From Pirellulaceae bacterium (GTDB lineage: Bacteria > Planctomycetota > Planctomycetia > Pirellulales > Pirellulaceae): a stretch of DNA of 64,000 bases. Positions within the stretch are counted from its first letter, which is position 1. Each line of letters opens with the position of its first letter. Both the position numbers and the translations under genes were made by a program. Of the stretch, positions 9,067-18,948 are shown one piece after another. The stretch spans positions 496,001 through 560,000 of the forward strand of contig BPJV01000002.1 in NCBI GenBank assembly GCA_026004795.1, written 5' to 3'. The notes under the pieces were generated by a model that had not been told where the DNA came from, made no database searches, and saw only the letters and a list, made by a program, of their open reading frames with translations.

Positions 9067-10247
9067 CCATCCCCTCACGACTCGCCGATGTCGAAGAGAA
9101 GCTCCTGGCTCAATGGCCAACAGAGCGATGGGAAAAGGTGCGCGTGGTGGTGGCGGTCAGTGGGGGAGCCGATAGTGTCGCGCTGCTGCGCGCCCTGCTA
9201 CGCCTGTCCGCTGAACCGCGGCGTTTGTTGGTGGCCCACTTCAATCATCGTTGGCGCGGAACAGCCAGCGACGAAGATGCGGCCTGGGTGGAACGACTGG
9301 CCGCACGCTGGGGCCTCTGTTGCCAGATCGGCACCATGCCTGGCGAACCGGTGCCGGCGTCGGAACAAGCGGCGCGCGATGCACGCTACTGCTTTCTTCG
9401 CCAGGTCGCCCATCGTTTCGGCGCACGTTATGTCGCCACTGCCCATACGGCAGACGATCGCATCGAAACTTTTTTTCACAACATGTTGCGCGGCAGTGGC
9501 GTGCGCGGCCTGGCGTCGCTTCAGCCCTTCCGCTCGCTGGACGAAGACCTCGTGCTCGCCCGCCCTTTGCTAAGTGTGGAGCGGACGGAGATCGAAAGCT
9601 ACTTGGCTGCGCTGGATCAATCCTATCGTCACGACCAGACGAACGAAGATCCGTCCTTCGCCCGCAACTACCTCCGGCATGCCATCCTGCCCGCGCTTCG
9701 CCAGCGGTATGGCGAGCACACGTTTGGCCGATTGACGCATCTGCTGGATGATCTGGCTGAGTGGCGTGACTGCATCGACCATGTGGCCCGTGATTACTTG
9801 GCCGAGGTGCGTCGCCTGGCCACCTCCGCTCCTTTCAGGACGGATTTGGAGAGATTGACGGCGCGGGTAGGGGCATCGCCGCTACGCCCGGCGCTGCCCC
9901 CGAACCATCCATCGTCGGCTGAACGATGGCCACCTTGGGGCGTCGCCATACCGGACAAGTCGAGCCTACCGGCAGGGTGGATCGTGGTGCGCGAAGCCCT
10001 TCGTTGGCAATGGGAAATTCGTGGTTGGCCATTGGGACAGATGAGTCGTGAACGCTGGCACGACCTCCGATCGGCATGGGAGATCGCCACGGAGCCAGTC
10101 GCCGCGGTCCGACAACTGGCCTCGCTGCCCGGTGGACTCCGCCTGCTCAGGTCGGCCCACTGGATCGCGATCGCTCCTGCCGAAATAGCATCAGGTGACG
10201 ACGAGCGGAATGAGGATAGCAGCGGCATTTCACCATCAGGTGGTTAG
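9051..10247 (+). CDS. tilS: tRNA(Ile)-lysidine synthase TilS
   Basis: TilS attaches lysine to C34 of the CAU-anticodon isoleucine tRNA so that it reads AUA. The PP-loop SGGADS is at residues 37-42, followed by LLVAHFNHRWRG, the ATAHTADDRIETFFHNMLRGSG segment and NEDPSFARNYLRHAILPAL. All of these are hallmarks of TilS. The C-terminal half (after about 260) is less conserved and Pro/Trp-rich. The GTG at 9051 places the PP-loop at the expected distance and overlaps the preceding gene by 16 bp, suggesting coupling. The length of 398 residues is within the family range. Confidence 0.93.
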   Translation: MSSRLTIPSRLADVEEKLLAQWPTERWEKVRVVVAVSGGADSVALLRALLRLSAEPRRLLVAHFNHRWRGTASDEDAAWVERLAARWGLCCQIGTMPGEPVPASEQAARDARYCFLRQVAHRFGARYVATAHTADDRIETFFHNMLRGSGVRGLASLQPFRSLDEDLVLARPLLSVERTEIESYLAALDQSYRHDQTNEDPSFARNYLRHAILPALRQRYGEHTFGRLTHLLDDLAEWRDCIDHVARDYLAEVRRLATSAPFRTDLERLTARVGASPLRPALPPNHPSSAERWPPWGVAIPDKSSLPAGWIVVREALRWQWEIRGWPLGQMSRERWHDLRSAWEIATEPVAAVRQLASLPGGLRLLRSAHWIAIAPAEIASGDDERNEDSSGISPSGG

Positions 10248-10252
10248 CGAGC

Positions 10253-10606
10253 ATGGATCATTGGTATCGAAAATTCCGTCACGCGTTTCGAGGCATCTTG
10301 TACGGTGTGCACGGCCAAACGAGTTTCGCCGCTCATGCGGTCATCGCTTCGGCAGTGTGCGTGGTGGCAGCTTGGATGGGGTGCGATTGGGTGCACTGGA
10401 GTCTACTGTTGCTCTGCATGGCTCTGGTGCTAAGCATGGAGATGGTCAACAGTGCGATTGAGCAACTGGCCCGTAGCCTGTGCACCGAACATCATCCTGG
10501 CGTCGGTCGCGCCTTGGACATCGCCAGCGCAGCGGTGCTGGTGACCGCCATCTTCGCCGCCATCATCGGCTTCATCGTGTTGATTCAGCAATGGATGAGC
10601 GGTTGA
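10253..10606 (+). CDS. dgkA: Diacylglycerol/undecaprenol kinase DgkA family
   Basis: This 117-residue integral membrane protein with three helices carries the DgkA core: EMVNSAIEQLARSL (Glu63, Asn66, Glu70) and later GRALDIASAAVLVTAI. The family phosphorylates diacylglycerol or undecaprenol at the inner membrane. The usual GRAKD motif has Leu where E. coli DgkA has the ATP-site Lys94, which is unusual. It begins 5 bp after tilS, so the two are probably one transcription unit. Substrate preference cannot be told from the sequence. Confidence 0.9.
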   Translation: MDHWYRKFRHAFRGILYGVHGQTSFAAHAVIASAVCVVAAWMGCDWVHWSLLLLCMALVLSMEMVNSAIEQLARSLCTEHHPGVGRALDIASAAVLVTAIFAAIIGFIVLIQQWMSG

Positions 10607-10685
10607 AGTGGTCTCCTGCGGTCGTCTGCCGCACGCCACGCTTCCCTGCCCCGGCATCGCACCTGACGCCGCATTCAGACGGCAA

Positions 10686-13601
10686 CTACTGGAAAGTCAC
10701 TCGATAGTTCATCGTGCGCGTGTCCCGGATGCGTTCACAGCGAATCCAATGGGTGACGGGCTGTGCCGACGGTGGGATGCGCAACCGCAGCTCCCGTTGG
10801 GAACTTCCGGGAGGCAAGTCCAGCAACTGGAAACGTTGATAAGGGACATGAGGCGACAACAGTTTACAGTCGAAGCTCATCGCGCTCTCCGTATTGTTCA
10901 TGACGTCGACCAGCAACCGCACCTCGTCGTCCGACAGGCGGCTGACGGAAAACTGCAGCTCGATGTCGTCGCTCCCCAAATGGACGTCCCGATAGAGGCT
11001 GAAGCGATAAACCTGTCGCCCTTTGATCTCGAAATCGAAACGGACACGATGCACGCCTGTCGTCGCATCGGCCCGTAACGGAAGCGGCAGGGACCACCGT
11101 ACCGACTTGCCACCCATCAGATGGAAGGGCATGCGTACGGCATCTCCAAAGATCAACCGCGGGGGACGAGACGAGGACGGTTCCCGAGACCGGATCCTGG
11201 AACGGGCTCGCCACCTCCAGCTCCAAATAGGCCCTGCCGTCTCCACGGTTGTCGATGCGAGGCTCGCGCAAACGGAACCCCTGGCGGAATTGCACCACCT
11301 CGATGTTGATGCCATGGATAATCAGGGGCCAGCGTCCCACCTGCACCCGCTGCTCGCTGGCCCCCACTACTAGTGGTCACCGTTTCGTACGGAATTGATC
11401 GTCCCCAGATATCATGGACGGTGATGTTGTCACCGAAATAAAGCTGCTCCTCGACCGGTTCACTGTTCCACAGCACCATCACCCCATCGCGCTCGGTGGA
11501 GAAAATGTGATTCTGACTGCTCGCCGGCAGTGCAATCGTCCCCTCCGAACGCCCCGTGCCGATGGCAGAAGCCAACGTATGCCAGGGAATCAACATCTCG
11601 CCCGCATCACCATCGTCGGTCAATAAGCCTCGCGAATCGTCGGCAGGATTGCAAACGAAAGCGGCCTCGACCTCTTTTTCTTTCACAGCAATCATCCGCT
11701 CGGTCAGGTCAATGACGCGGGTGTACAGGTCATAGTCAGTCTTGGGCAAAGGATTGATAAAAACCCAAGTCGCCGTACCCTTCGGGACCGCATCAGCCAG
11801 GTTTCGCAACTCTTCCGCAGTTAGCGGTGGCATCGCCACCAACTGCAGCGCGTCGATCTTATCGGTATCCCCCAGCTCCGGAGGTGCTTCGATCCATTCC
11901 CACACGAAGGAGAGCTTGGCGTCTTGTGCATAGGTGCGGATGCGCCGGCGGATGTCGGCCAGTATGCTGCTGAGATCCGGGGCGATCCGCAGACTGGTAT
12001 CCTGCTCGCCTCCCAGCTGAAACCACCTCACTTTCATTCCCAAGCGCGTCAATACCGGCTCCAGCAACGGCTCCCAAACCTCGGGATCCTGAAGGTAGTG
12101 ATAGACCAACCATGCACCATTGGCCTGCCCGAATTGCCCCCGGTATTCCTTAGGAGGCGCATCGATCACTCCCACACAACGAATCTGCCGGGCGTCCAGC
12201 ATCTCCACAAAGGCGACGAGCCGCTCTGCCTGCCGCACGTCGGACATATCGTACCAGATGGGAAATTTCAACCAGCTCGCTCCCACCTGTCGAGCTAGCT
12301 CGGGGATCTCCTCTGCCGGAAGCTCCCCGTCCAAGGTTTCCACAGACCACCCGAAGGGCCCCGCGCGCACCGGTTCGTCCATCTCCATGGCGGCGATGAC
12401 CACGCCGCGCACCGGCAACCTGCGCGTCGAACTCAACCTGGCGTCGATGAAGTACAGTCCCGGGCGGGGGATGACTACCTCCCAGGTGGCTTGGGAGACC
12501 GTTGACATTGGGTCCGGCTGTTGGTCGGCTGGGTCGGTGGGCCGCAGATGTGCTTCCATGAGCCTCCCGTCGCGGGACATCGGCAGCGGCGGACATCTCG
12601 GTGTGCACGAGGTACTGTGGCGATGCCGGGGAATCGGACCTTTGCATTGCAACTTCTTGTTCGGCCAGAACATGATGATCGATATCGATAAGCCGAAAGA
12701 GCACACTGCTGGCATCGGCGTGAATCCCCGTAGCATCACATTGTACTTGAAACCGGTGACCGGGCGCGACGATATTGCGTGCCAGACTGGTGGAGATTGT
12801 CAAACGTGGCATGCGATACAAGCGGATGTTGTCGAAGCGGGCCAATCCGCCTAGCTTGGGGTTTCTATCGGCAGCGACGTGAAGCTTGACTTGCCCATAC
12901 CGCACGCTTGGTTGGGAAAGGATTACCTCGGTTGCTAACCGCTGTTTCCACCCCGAAGTCCCCTCAACCCTTGGGGTAGCAGCCAACTGCACCGGGCGCA
13001 GTTGCTCGTCGAGCAGCTCCAACTCCACCCACGCGTTTTGTCCCCATAAGGAATCGGTGAGCAGGTCCGCCTCCAAGCGATAACTGAAGCGCGGATCCAG
13101 TGGCAACAACGGGCTGACCACCTCGGCGGCGCCGCCGTTCATGCGAATTTCGAAACACCCATCGAGGACAAAGCGATCGAGAAGAGCCTGCAACTGAGGT
13201 GGAGTCAACTCGGGAGTATAGTCCGGATCCCATCGCCCAGTTTCCCAAAGATGCCAGATGCGATTTAGGGTGTGGCGGGCGGCAGCCACCTCACGGTACT
13301 GCTGAGGATCCTTGGGAACCAATGCCATTTCCAAGTAGGCAGGATGCTGACGATCTTGCCGTCGTCGCCAGCCGTCAGGCCAGCGATCGAGGTTCTTGTC
13401 CTCGCTACTCCCGAAACGCCACGCCGCCACGATTTCCTGTCCCAGGTCTTGCCCTCGTCCCATGGGCAGTGACAATCCAAGCAGAATGGGAAGCAACCCG
13501 CATACAAGCAGCAACCTCCTCGGGGAGGAAGGTGGCGCCGTCGTCTCCGTTGGGATGGGCGCAGTTATGTGGCGTGCAAGGGTAAGAGTAGGAGTTGCCA
13601 T
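10686..13601 (-). CDS. Large secreted protein with a probable TIM-barrel (glycoside hydrolase-like) centre, three frameshifts as written
   Basis: Four successive minus-strand frames form one continuous product of about 970 residues. From MATPTLTLARH (ATG at 13601) comes a signal peptide (RRLLLVCGLLPILLGLSLP), then a carbohydrate-binding-like beta region to about 12575. Next, to about 11363, is a barrel-like part (ARQVGASWLKFPIWYD, WFQLGGEQDTS, SFVWEWIEAPPE). The end reads LLDLPPGSSQRELRLRIPPSA to the stop at 10686. The frames are rejoined by deleting one base at 12574-12576 (GGG), one at 11361-11365 (CCCCC) and one at 11161-11165 (GGGGG). I do not recognise a named family; the glycoside-hydrolase reading is inferred from the barrel-like middle. 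It is convergent with dgkA and diverges from the isomerase-like gene. Confidence 0.7.
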
Positions 13602-13602
13602 C

Positions 13603-14391
13603 GTGCCAATTTTGCGAATTGGAATCGGAACGGGTAATCTGCAGCAACCGCTCAAAAAAGCATTGCACACGGCGGCGAAGGTGGGCGCTCAAGGAATAGA
13701 GATCGACGCCAGAAACGTCTTGCGGCCCAGTGAACTTAGCGAAACGGGCCGTCGCCAACTAAGAAAGATGCTGGATGATCTGAATTTGCAGGTTGCAGCG
13801 GTTCGCTTCAACACCCGGCGGGGTTATGACGTTGCCGACGATCTGGATCGCCGCATGGAAGCCACCCGAGAGGCCCTGCGTTTCGCCTACAGCTTGGGCG
13901 CCTCGACGGTGATCAACTCGATCGGTCGCGTGGATGAAGATCTCGATGCCCCCACCAACCAGCAGTTGATCGCCTGTCTGGAAGATATCGCCCGCTGGGG
14001 CCAGCACATCGGCGCAATGTTGGCTTGCGAAACGGGCAATGAGCCAGTCGACCGCCTGGCACAGTTGCTCGATCGCCTGCGGTATCAAACCATCGGCGTC
14101 GCTTTCAATCCGGGGAACTTGATCATCAACGGTTGGTACGACAGCACTTCGATTGAGGTCGTCGGGCCACGCGTGCTGACGGTCATCGCGCGGGATGCGG
14201 TGCGTGATTTGGCACGTGGCCGCGGTTTGGAGGTGCCGTTAGGCGATGGGACGGCCGATTTTCCCCACATCCTCGCAACGCTGGAGCAGTTCGACTATCG
14301 GGGCTGGATAATCGCCGATCGCCAACGATCGGACGACCTGGAGTATGACTTGAGCAATGCGGTAAAGTACCTACGAGCCATCCAGCAATAA
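13603..14391 (+). CDS. Sugar phosphate isomerase/epimerase-like protein (xylose isomerase-like TIM barrel)
   Basis: The product begins LRIGIGTGNLQQPLKKALHTAAKVGAQGIEIDARN, has AYSLGASTVINSIGRVDED in the middle, GVAFNPGNLIINGWYDS, and ends LEQFDYRGWIIADRQRSDD. This is the pattern of AP-endonuclease-2/xylose-isomerase-like barrels that isomerise or epimerise sugars. I chose the GTG at 13603, which has GGAG about 8 bases upstream and gives 262 residues. A longer reading from 13396 is possible but would run through the divergent gene. The start codons of the two divergent genes are separated by one base, so each promoter should lie inside the other gene. Substrate unknown. Confidence 0.8.
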   Translation: MPILRIGIGTGNLQQPLKKALHTAAKVGAQGIEIDARNVLRPSELSETGRRQLRKMLDDLNLQVAAVRFNTRRGYDVADDLDRRMEATREALRFAYSLGASTVINSIGRVDEDLDAPTNQQLIACLEDIARWGQHIGAMLACETGNEPVDRLAQLLDRLRYQTIGVAFNPGNLIINGWYDSTSIEVVGPRVLTVIARDAVRDLARGRGLEVPLGDGTADFPHILATLEQFDYRGWIIADRQRSDDLEYDLSNAVKYLRAIQQ

Positions 14392-14429
14392 TCGCTCCCT
14401 GCCCGCCGCGTGCTTCCTTGGTGGCCCCC

Positions 14430-16313
14430 TCATTCGGACGCGACGTCTTGTTCGGCGTTTTTTTCCTCTGCCTCCTCGGGCCGCTCCGCGGGCGGCGACG
14501 AATCCAACATTGTACGCAGATACCGGAGCCGCAGTCGATTGCCGGCTTCCTGAGGGGAAGGCTGCCACGTCAGATGTTCTTCGGCCTTTTCCAGCTGTTC
14601 CATCTCTTGATAAACGCGGGCCACTCCATAATGGCTGGTGGCATGCCACTTTTCTGCCCGCGGATCTGGCGAGTTGATAACGCGTTTGAGGAACCAATTC
14701 TCTGCTGCCGGATAGTTGCCGCGGTCGAAATGCAGCTGCGCCATCAGATAAGCCGCATCGACTTTGGCTTGCCGCAATACCGCCTGAGCCTGACGTAGAC
14801 GCGCCTGAAACTGTTCCAACGGCTCGCCCGATCCGCGCGTGAAACCGAGTTCGCGCTGCACGTCCGGGTCGTATTCCAATTTCTGAATCCGCTCGTCATC
14901 AATCCTACTGTCCATGTACAAGGACAGCGCCCCCTGTTCATCCAGAGTGTTTTCAAACTTGCCGAACAGATGTTGCAAACGTCCCCGCGCGGCCGGATTG
15001 TCCATCATCCACACACCGTGCCGTGCAAAGTATTGCAACGTAAAATCAGAAACTCGCTGCAACCGGTCGCGCACCGATGCCGCTTGCACCTGAGCCATCA
15101 GCGGCACCTGCCATACACGCACACTTGCCTCGGGGGCAATCCTCTGCAACGCTTGCCGTGACCGCTCCAGATCGCGATACAGGGCCATCCGCTCCGCCCC
15201 CAACAAGGATTGTTCCAGCAGTTTCATGCGGGCGCTGGCGGCAGTAGGTGGAATATCGATCAACAACTCGATCTGCCCCAATTCCCCTGCATTCACGCCG
15301 TAGTCGAAGCGGCCCGGAAGATCCAAACGCCGCAGTACGCGTTCATTGCCCAGTGCCTCGTCCAGCGTCGCCAGCACCAACGCATCGGGATCGATAATGG
15401 GCATCGCCAGCCGCGGCTCGAATAACCAGAGCTTCCCTGCTATCGCCGCTCCCACGCACCAAATCCTGCTGGGAGGTTGCTCCGCATTGACGGCAATCCA
15501 TACCGTCTCGATGCCTCGCTGCTGGCACAACGACGTGAATACCCGCCCCCGCTCGACGGCATCGGCATAAGAATACAGGAGCGTTTCCCAAGGAAGATTG
15601 CGGTAGCCTGGCGCACCGTCTTGCAACGGCGGCTGCGGATCAGTGAGAATCTGCTCCACACTCGATCCGGGGGGATCCAGCGCAATGTTTCGCGTGGTCC
15701 ATTCGAAAAGCTTACAGGCTTCTTCCAACTTCAATGCATCTTCAGGATCCATTCCTTGGCAACTATTGGTTAGCATCCTCTGCACCAGCGAATCGCGCAG
15801 AGGAAAGTCCACCACCCATGAGGACACCGCCTTCATCATGTAACATTGATAGAGATAGTCCACGTCCCAGTAGCTGAACGTCAACTCCAACGGCGTGCGG
15901 CACCCCACGGCGGCCAACATGTCACCGGGAAGCGCGTCGAGCAAAGGGGAGGGCGAGTAAGCAGCCTGACTCAAGTCGGCCTTCTGCATCCATGAATTCA
16001 GTTCGAAACGTATCTCGTGTGCCACCACGTCACGCGTCAGCGGCGTCATCTTGCTCAACAACTGCATGGCCGACCGCAAATCGTCGCTCTGCGTATGCCG
16101 TTCTTCGAGAGCCTGCGAGATGGCCGCGGACTGTTCACGCCCATGACGTCGGAAACAACCGCTGGAGATACTCAGCAGGAGCAACACTGCCATCGCCGCC
16201 AGCGCAAACCCCCGCCTGGTCGCATAGTAGCCTGCCGCCCGTCCTGAGCGCACGGCCCATCGGCATGCTGCTCGGTTGGAGCCACGGACTAAAGGATCGT
16301 CGTGCACGTCCAT
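14430..16313 (-). CDS. Large lipoprotein with transglutaminase-like and TPR-like parts
   Basis: The 627-residue product has an N-terminal lipobox-like stretch (AVLLLLSISSGC, Cys53). A middle region, LFEWTTRNI...YSYADAVERGRVFTSLCQQRGIETVWIAV, resembles transglutaminase-like folds, and the C-terminus has helical repeat character (AAYLMAQLHFDRGNYPAAENWF, SHYGVARVYQEMEQLEKAEEHL). The Cys in FTSLCQQRG may correspond to the transglutaminase nucleophile, but I could not identify the full triad. It lies 29 bp downstream of kdsA on the same strand and closes the operon. It is convergent with the isomerase-like gene. Function unknown; an envelope-bound structural or processing role is only a guess. Confidence 0.8.
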   Translation of the reverse strand: MDVHDDPLVRGSNRAACRWAVRSGRAAGYYATRRGFALAAMAVLLLLSISSGCFRRHGREQSAAISQALEERHTQSDDLRSAMQLLSKMTPLTRDVVAHEIRFELNSWMQKADLSQAAYSPSPLLDALPGDMLAAVGCRTPLELTFSYWDVDYLYQCYMMKAVSSWVVDFPLRDSLVQRMLTNSCQGMDPEDALKLEEACKLFEWTTRNIALDPPGSSVEQILTDPQPPLQDGAPGYRNLPWETLLYSYADAVERGRVFTSLCQQRGIETVWIAVNAEQPPSRIWCVGAAIAGKLWLFEPRLAMPIIDPDALVLATLDEALGNERVLRRLDLPGRFDYGVNAGELGQIELLIDIPPTAASARMKLLEQSLLGAERMALYRDLERSRQALQRIAPEASVRVWQVPLMAQVQAASVRDRLQRVSDFTLQYFARHGVWMMDNPAARGRLQHLFGKFENTLDEQGALSLYMDSRIDDERIQKLEYDPDVQRELGFTRGSGEPLEQFQARLRQAQAVLRQAKVDAAYLMAQLHFDRGNYPAAENWFLKRVINSPDPRAEKWHATSHYGVARVYQEMEQLEKAEEHLTWQPSPQEAGNRLRLRYLRTMLDSSPPAERPEEAEEKNAEQDVASE

Positions 16314-16342
16314 TCAATACTTCTGCAAAGATGAGGATTCGA

Positions 16343-17179
16343 TCAGTCCAGCCACTGGGCCGCCAACTCGGCAATCCTCAGCAACTGGACCACAAGACTT
16401 TCTACGTTTTCCAGCGGGACCATGTTCGCTCCATCGCTGGGGGACCTATCGGGATCCGGGTGGGTTTCCAAGAACACGCCGTCGATCCCCACGGCAACTG
16501 CCGCCCGAGCCAGCGGTGCCACCATCTGACGATTTCCCCCGGTTTGATCGCCCAATCCTCCCGGCCGCTGCACCGAATGCGTGGCATCGAAGATGACTGG
16601 CACCCCCATTCGACGCATCTCCACCAGACCGGTCATGTCATTGACCAATCGGCCGTAGCCAAAAAACGTTCCCCGCTCACACAGCAGGACACCGCCATGG
16701 TGATCAACCGACCGGATCTTTTCAACGACGTGCCGCATCTCGGCCGGCGCCATGAATTGTCCTTTCTTCACGTTTACCGGCTTGCCGGTTTCCGCCGCGG
16801 CGAGGAGCAAGTCGGTCTGCCGCGCGAGAAAGGCCGGGATCTGCAATAACTGACACACCTGGGCCACCGGCCGTGCCTGGTCGGGCAAGTGGATGTCGGT
16901 GGTGGTCGGTAAGCCCGTCTGCTGACGGACCTCTTCCAAAATACGCAATCCCGCATCCATCCCCAAACCGCGAAACGACTGCCCACTAGTTCGGTTCGCC
17001 TTGTCGAAAGACGCTTTGAAAATGATGGGCACCGCCAAACGCTGCGAGATCCTTTGCAGATCGCTGGCAATGCGCAACGTCAAGTCGCGATTCTCGATCA
17101 CGCACGGCCCGGCAATCAACACCAGGGGCTGTTGCGGCGCGCCGACAGTCACCGTGCCGATGGGAACTGGTTGCACCAT
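16343..17179 (-). CDS. kdsA: 3-deoxy-8-phosphooctulonate (KDO-8-P) synthase KdsA
   Basis: KdsA condenses phosphoenolpyruvate with arabinose 5-phosphate in the KDO/LPS pathway. Hallmarks are [53 protein letters not shown] and [10 protein letters not shown]. The N-terminal IAGPCVIEN has Cys26 where E. coli KdsA has Asn, so this is predicted to be the metal-dependent type. The ATG at 17179 is preceded by GGAGAAG and gives 278 residues, the usual length. A longer reading to 17320 adds a non-homologous leader. It follows the lipid kinase gene with about 20 bp between, in one operon. Its presence supports an LPS-type outer membrane. Confidence 0.95.
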   Translation of the reverse strand: MVQPVPIGTVTVGAPQQPLVLIAGPCVIENRDLTLRIASDLQRISQRLAVPIIFKASFDKANRTSGQSFRGLGMDAGLRILEEVRQQTGLPTTTDIHLPDQARPVAQVCQLLQIPAFLARQTDLLLAAAETGKPVNVKKGQFMAPAEMRHVVEKIRSVDHHGGVLLCERGTFFGYGRLVNDMTGLVEMRRMGVPVIFDATHSVQRPGGLGDQTGGNRQMVAPLARAAVAVGIDGVFLETHPDPDRSPSDGANMVPLENVESLVVQLLRIAELAAQWLD

Positions 17180-17198
17180 CTGTAACTTCTCCTTGCCC

Positions 17199-18110
17199 TC
17201 AGTGGGGCACGACGAATCTTGCGCGCCGGGGTAGTACCTGAATGTCGACCGGCAGGTGGCCTCCGAGATCGCCGTCTTGTTGGTACAGCGGCCTGCCTCG
17301 CCGGAACGCGTCACCGGCACCGGTCAATCGCACCGAGTAGCATCGCCGATGAAAGAACTGCCGTGATTTTCGATGACTGCCAGTCCACACCCGTCCCAAA
17401 TACCACAACCCCCACACGATTCCGCGGCGGCGGAACGTACAAACGTCCAGTAAACCGTCGGTGGGATCGGCCTCGGGACAAATGGGGATGTGGGCAGCAT
17501 AGCTCGGCGCATTGAAGACAAACACCCACCCCGCATCATGCTCCTCGACGCCCGCAGGTCCTTCGACGCGAACATGGACTTTGGGAAAGCGATAGGTGAA
17601 CAGTGAATGCAAGATCGGCCATGCGTATGTCCAACGGCTGATGTTCCCCCGCCTCAACTGGTCCATTCTGGCGACGACCTGCGCATCGAAACCACAAGTT
17701 GCGACCACCAAGAACAACCGCTCGCCGATCCTTCCTGCATCCATCACCACAGTTCGACCATGGAGCAAGATTTCTGCAAGCTGTGCTGCATCTCGCGGCA
17801 TGCCCAGGTAGCGAGCCAGCAGATTCTCGGTGCCCAGCGGATAGACGAGGACGGGAACGCCGGCCGGCGTCCAATTGACCACCGAACGAACGGTTCCATC
17901 ACCGCCGGCAGCAACCACTGTCCGCAATCGACCGGCGTCATGCAAGGCAGAGATTACCTGCGCGGCATTGTTCAGATCGGTGCAGGATTGGACGGTCAAC
18001 CCAGCTCGTTCCACCCGTGCCGCCAATTGGGCGACATCCTCACGGCGGTCCCGATTTCCCGATCTCGGGTTGACAACCACCAACACCGTGTCGCCCGCAC
18101 CAACATTCAT
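17199..18110 (-). CDS. Diacylglycerol kinase-catalytic-domain lipid kinase (YegS/DgkB-like)
   Basis: The 303-residue protein has the DAGK catalytic pattern: [17 protein letters not shown], the nucleotide loop [15 protein letters not shown] and [13 protein letters not shown]. The C-terminal domain ends [27 protein letters not shown], equivalent to the QiDGE...lPv...p.al.vlvP end of these kinases. It should phosphorylate a lipid head group at the cytoplasmic side of the membrane. The ATG at 18110 gives the family-typical N-terminus. It lies between the small exported protein gene and kdsA. The exact lipid is not known. Confidence 0.88.
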   Translation of the reverse strand: MNVGAGDTVLVVVNPRSGNRDRREDVAQLAARVERAGLTVQSCTDLNNAAQVISALHDAGRLRTVVAAGGDGTVRSVVNWTPAGVPVLVYPLGTENLLARYLGMPRDAAQLAEILLHGRTVVMDAGRIGERLFLVVATCGFDAQVVARMDQLRRGNISRWTYAWPILHSLFTYRFPKVHVRVEGPAGVEEHDAGWVFVFNAPSYAAHIPICPEADPTDGLLDVCTFRRRGIVWGLWYLGRVWTGSHRKSRQFFHRRCYSVRLTGAGDAFRRGRPLYQQDGDLGGHLPVDIQVLPRRARFVVPH

Positions 18111-18138
18111 CCGATTCGCTCAGCCCTGTTTGGCAGTC

Positions 18139-18375
18139 TCAGTTGATGCGCCACAAACGGTGCGTCCATCGACGCCAAACCATCCAGGCCACCACGACGA
18201 ATACCAACCAACCTACCGCGTGGTCCGGATGCAATATCCAATGCCACGCCGAATCGGTCGAAATCGTTTCCACGGCATGGCCTGGATGTGCCCACGTCGG
18301 GGTAGGGACCAAACTCAACCACAGGGCGCAAAGAACGCCCTTCTTGCCCCACACTTTCTTGCGTTCCCTGCGCAC
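18139..18375 (-). CDS. Small exported membrane protein, unknown
   Basis: This is a 78-residue product with a signal peptide ending near TPTWA, then HPGHAVETISTDSAWHW and one membrane helix (AVGWLVFVVVAWMVW). It is supported by a strong GGAGGAG five bases before the GTG at 18375, placed just after the FabZ-like stop, and by its position inside the operon. The HPGHA after the predicted cleavage site is His-rich and might bind metal, but nothing proves this. No family recognised. Confidence 0.65.
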   Translation of the reverse strand: MRRERKKVWGKKGVLCALWLSLVPTPTWAHPGHAVETISTDSAWHWILHPDHAVGWLVFVVVAWMVWRRWTHRLWRIN

Positions 18376-18393
18376 CGAGTCTCCTCCATCGAT

Positions 18394-18948
18394 TCACTGC
18401 ATCCGCGCCAGTTGTGCCTGCACAGCCTCCACCGGAATCGGAATCCCTTTCAATACCCCCTCGACTGCCAATTCATTGCGTACAAACCCTTGGAAGCGGG
18501 TGACGACGATTCGTCCGCGGCGCAGTTTAAGCATCTGGCACATGAGCACAAGACGATCTCCCGGGATCACCGGATCACGGAACCGCACGTCCTCTAAACC
18601 ACCAAAGCCCACCATTTCCGCCCCGAGCAGATCGTACTTTTGCGAGAAGTAGCTGCACATCTGCGCTGCCGCTTCCAACATCATCACCCCAGGCATCAAG
18701 GGCATGCCAGGCATGTGGCCGCGGACCCAGAATTCGTCGTCGCGCACGTCCTTGTATCCGGCGCACACCTTATTCTCAAGGTCCTCATAGACGATCGCCG
18801 TCAACTGCTCCATCTCAAAGCGTTGAGGATTGTACTTACGAATCTCAGCAACGTCCGCAATGATATTGCTCAGATCGAGCGTCGCAGGGTCCAGGATGGG
18901 TTCACGTGCCGCCAAAACGTTTTTTCTCCTGTCGAGTCGAGGCTTCAT
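18394..18948 (-). CDS. Beta-hydroxyacyl-ACP dehydratase (FabA/FabZ-like, hot-dog fold)
   Basis: The product of 184 residues contains RGHMPGMPLMPGVMMLEAAAQM, the FabZ active site with His78 and Glu92, then a hot-dog strand LEDVRFRDPVIPGDRLVL. FabZ-like enzymes dehydrate 3-hydroxyacyl-ACP in fatty-acid synthesis. This one is longer at the N-terminus (about 60 residues before the hot-dog domain) than E. coli FabZ (151), as seen in several planctomycete paralogues. I placed the start at MKPRLDRRKN (ATG at 18948). It heads the envelope/lipid operon that runs to 14430. It could serve ordinary fatty acids or a specialised lipid; the sequence does not decide. Confidence 0.88.
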   Translation of the reverse strand: MKPRLDRRKNVLAAREPILDPATLDLSNIIADVAEIRKYNPQRFEMEQLTAIVYEDLENKVCAGYKDVRDDEFWVRGHMPGMPLMPGVMMLEAAAQMCSYFSQKYDLLGAEMVGFGGLEDVRFRDPVIPGDRLVLMCQMLKLRRGRIVVTRFQGFVRNELAVEGVLKGIPIPVEAVQAQLARMQ

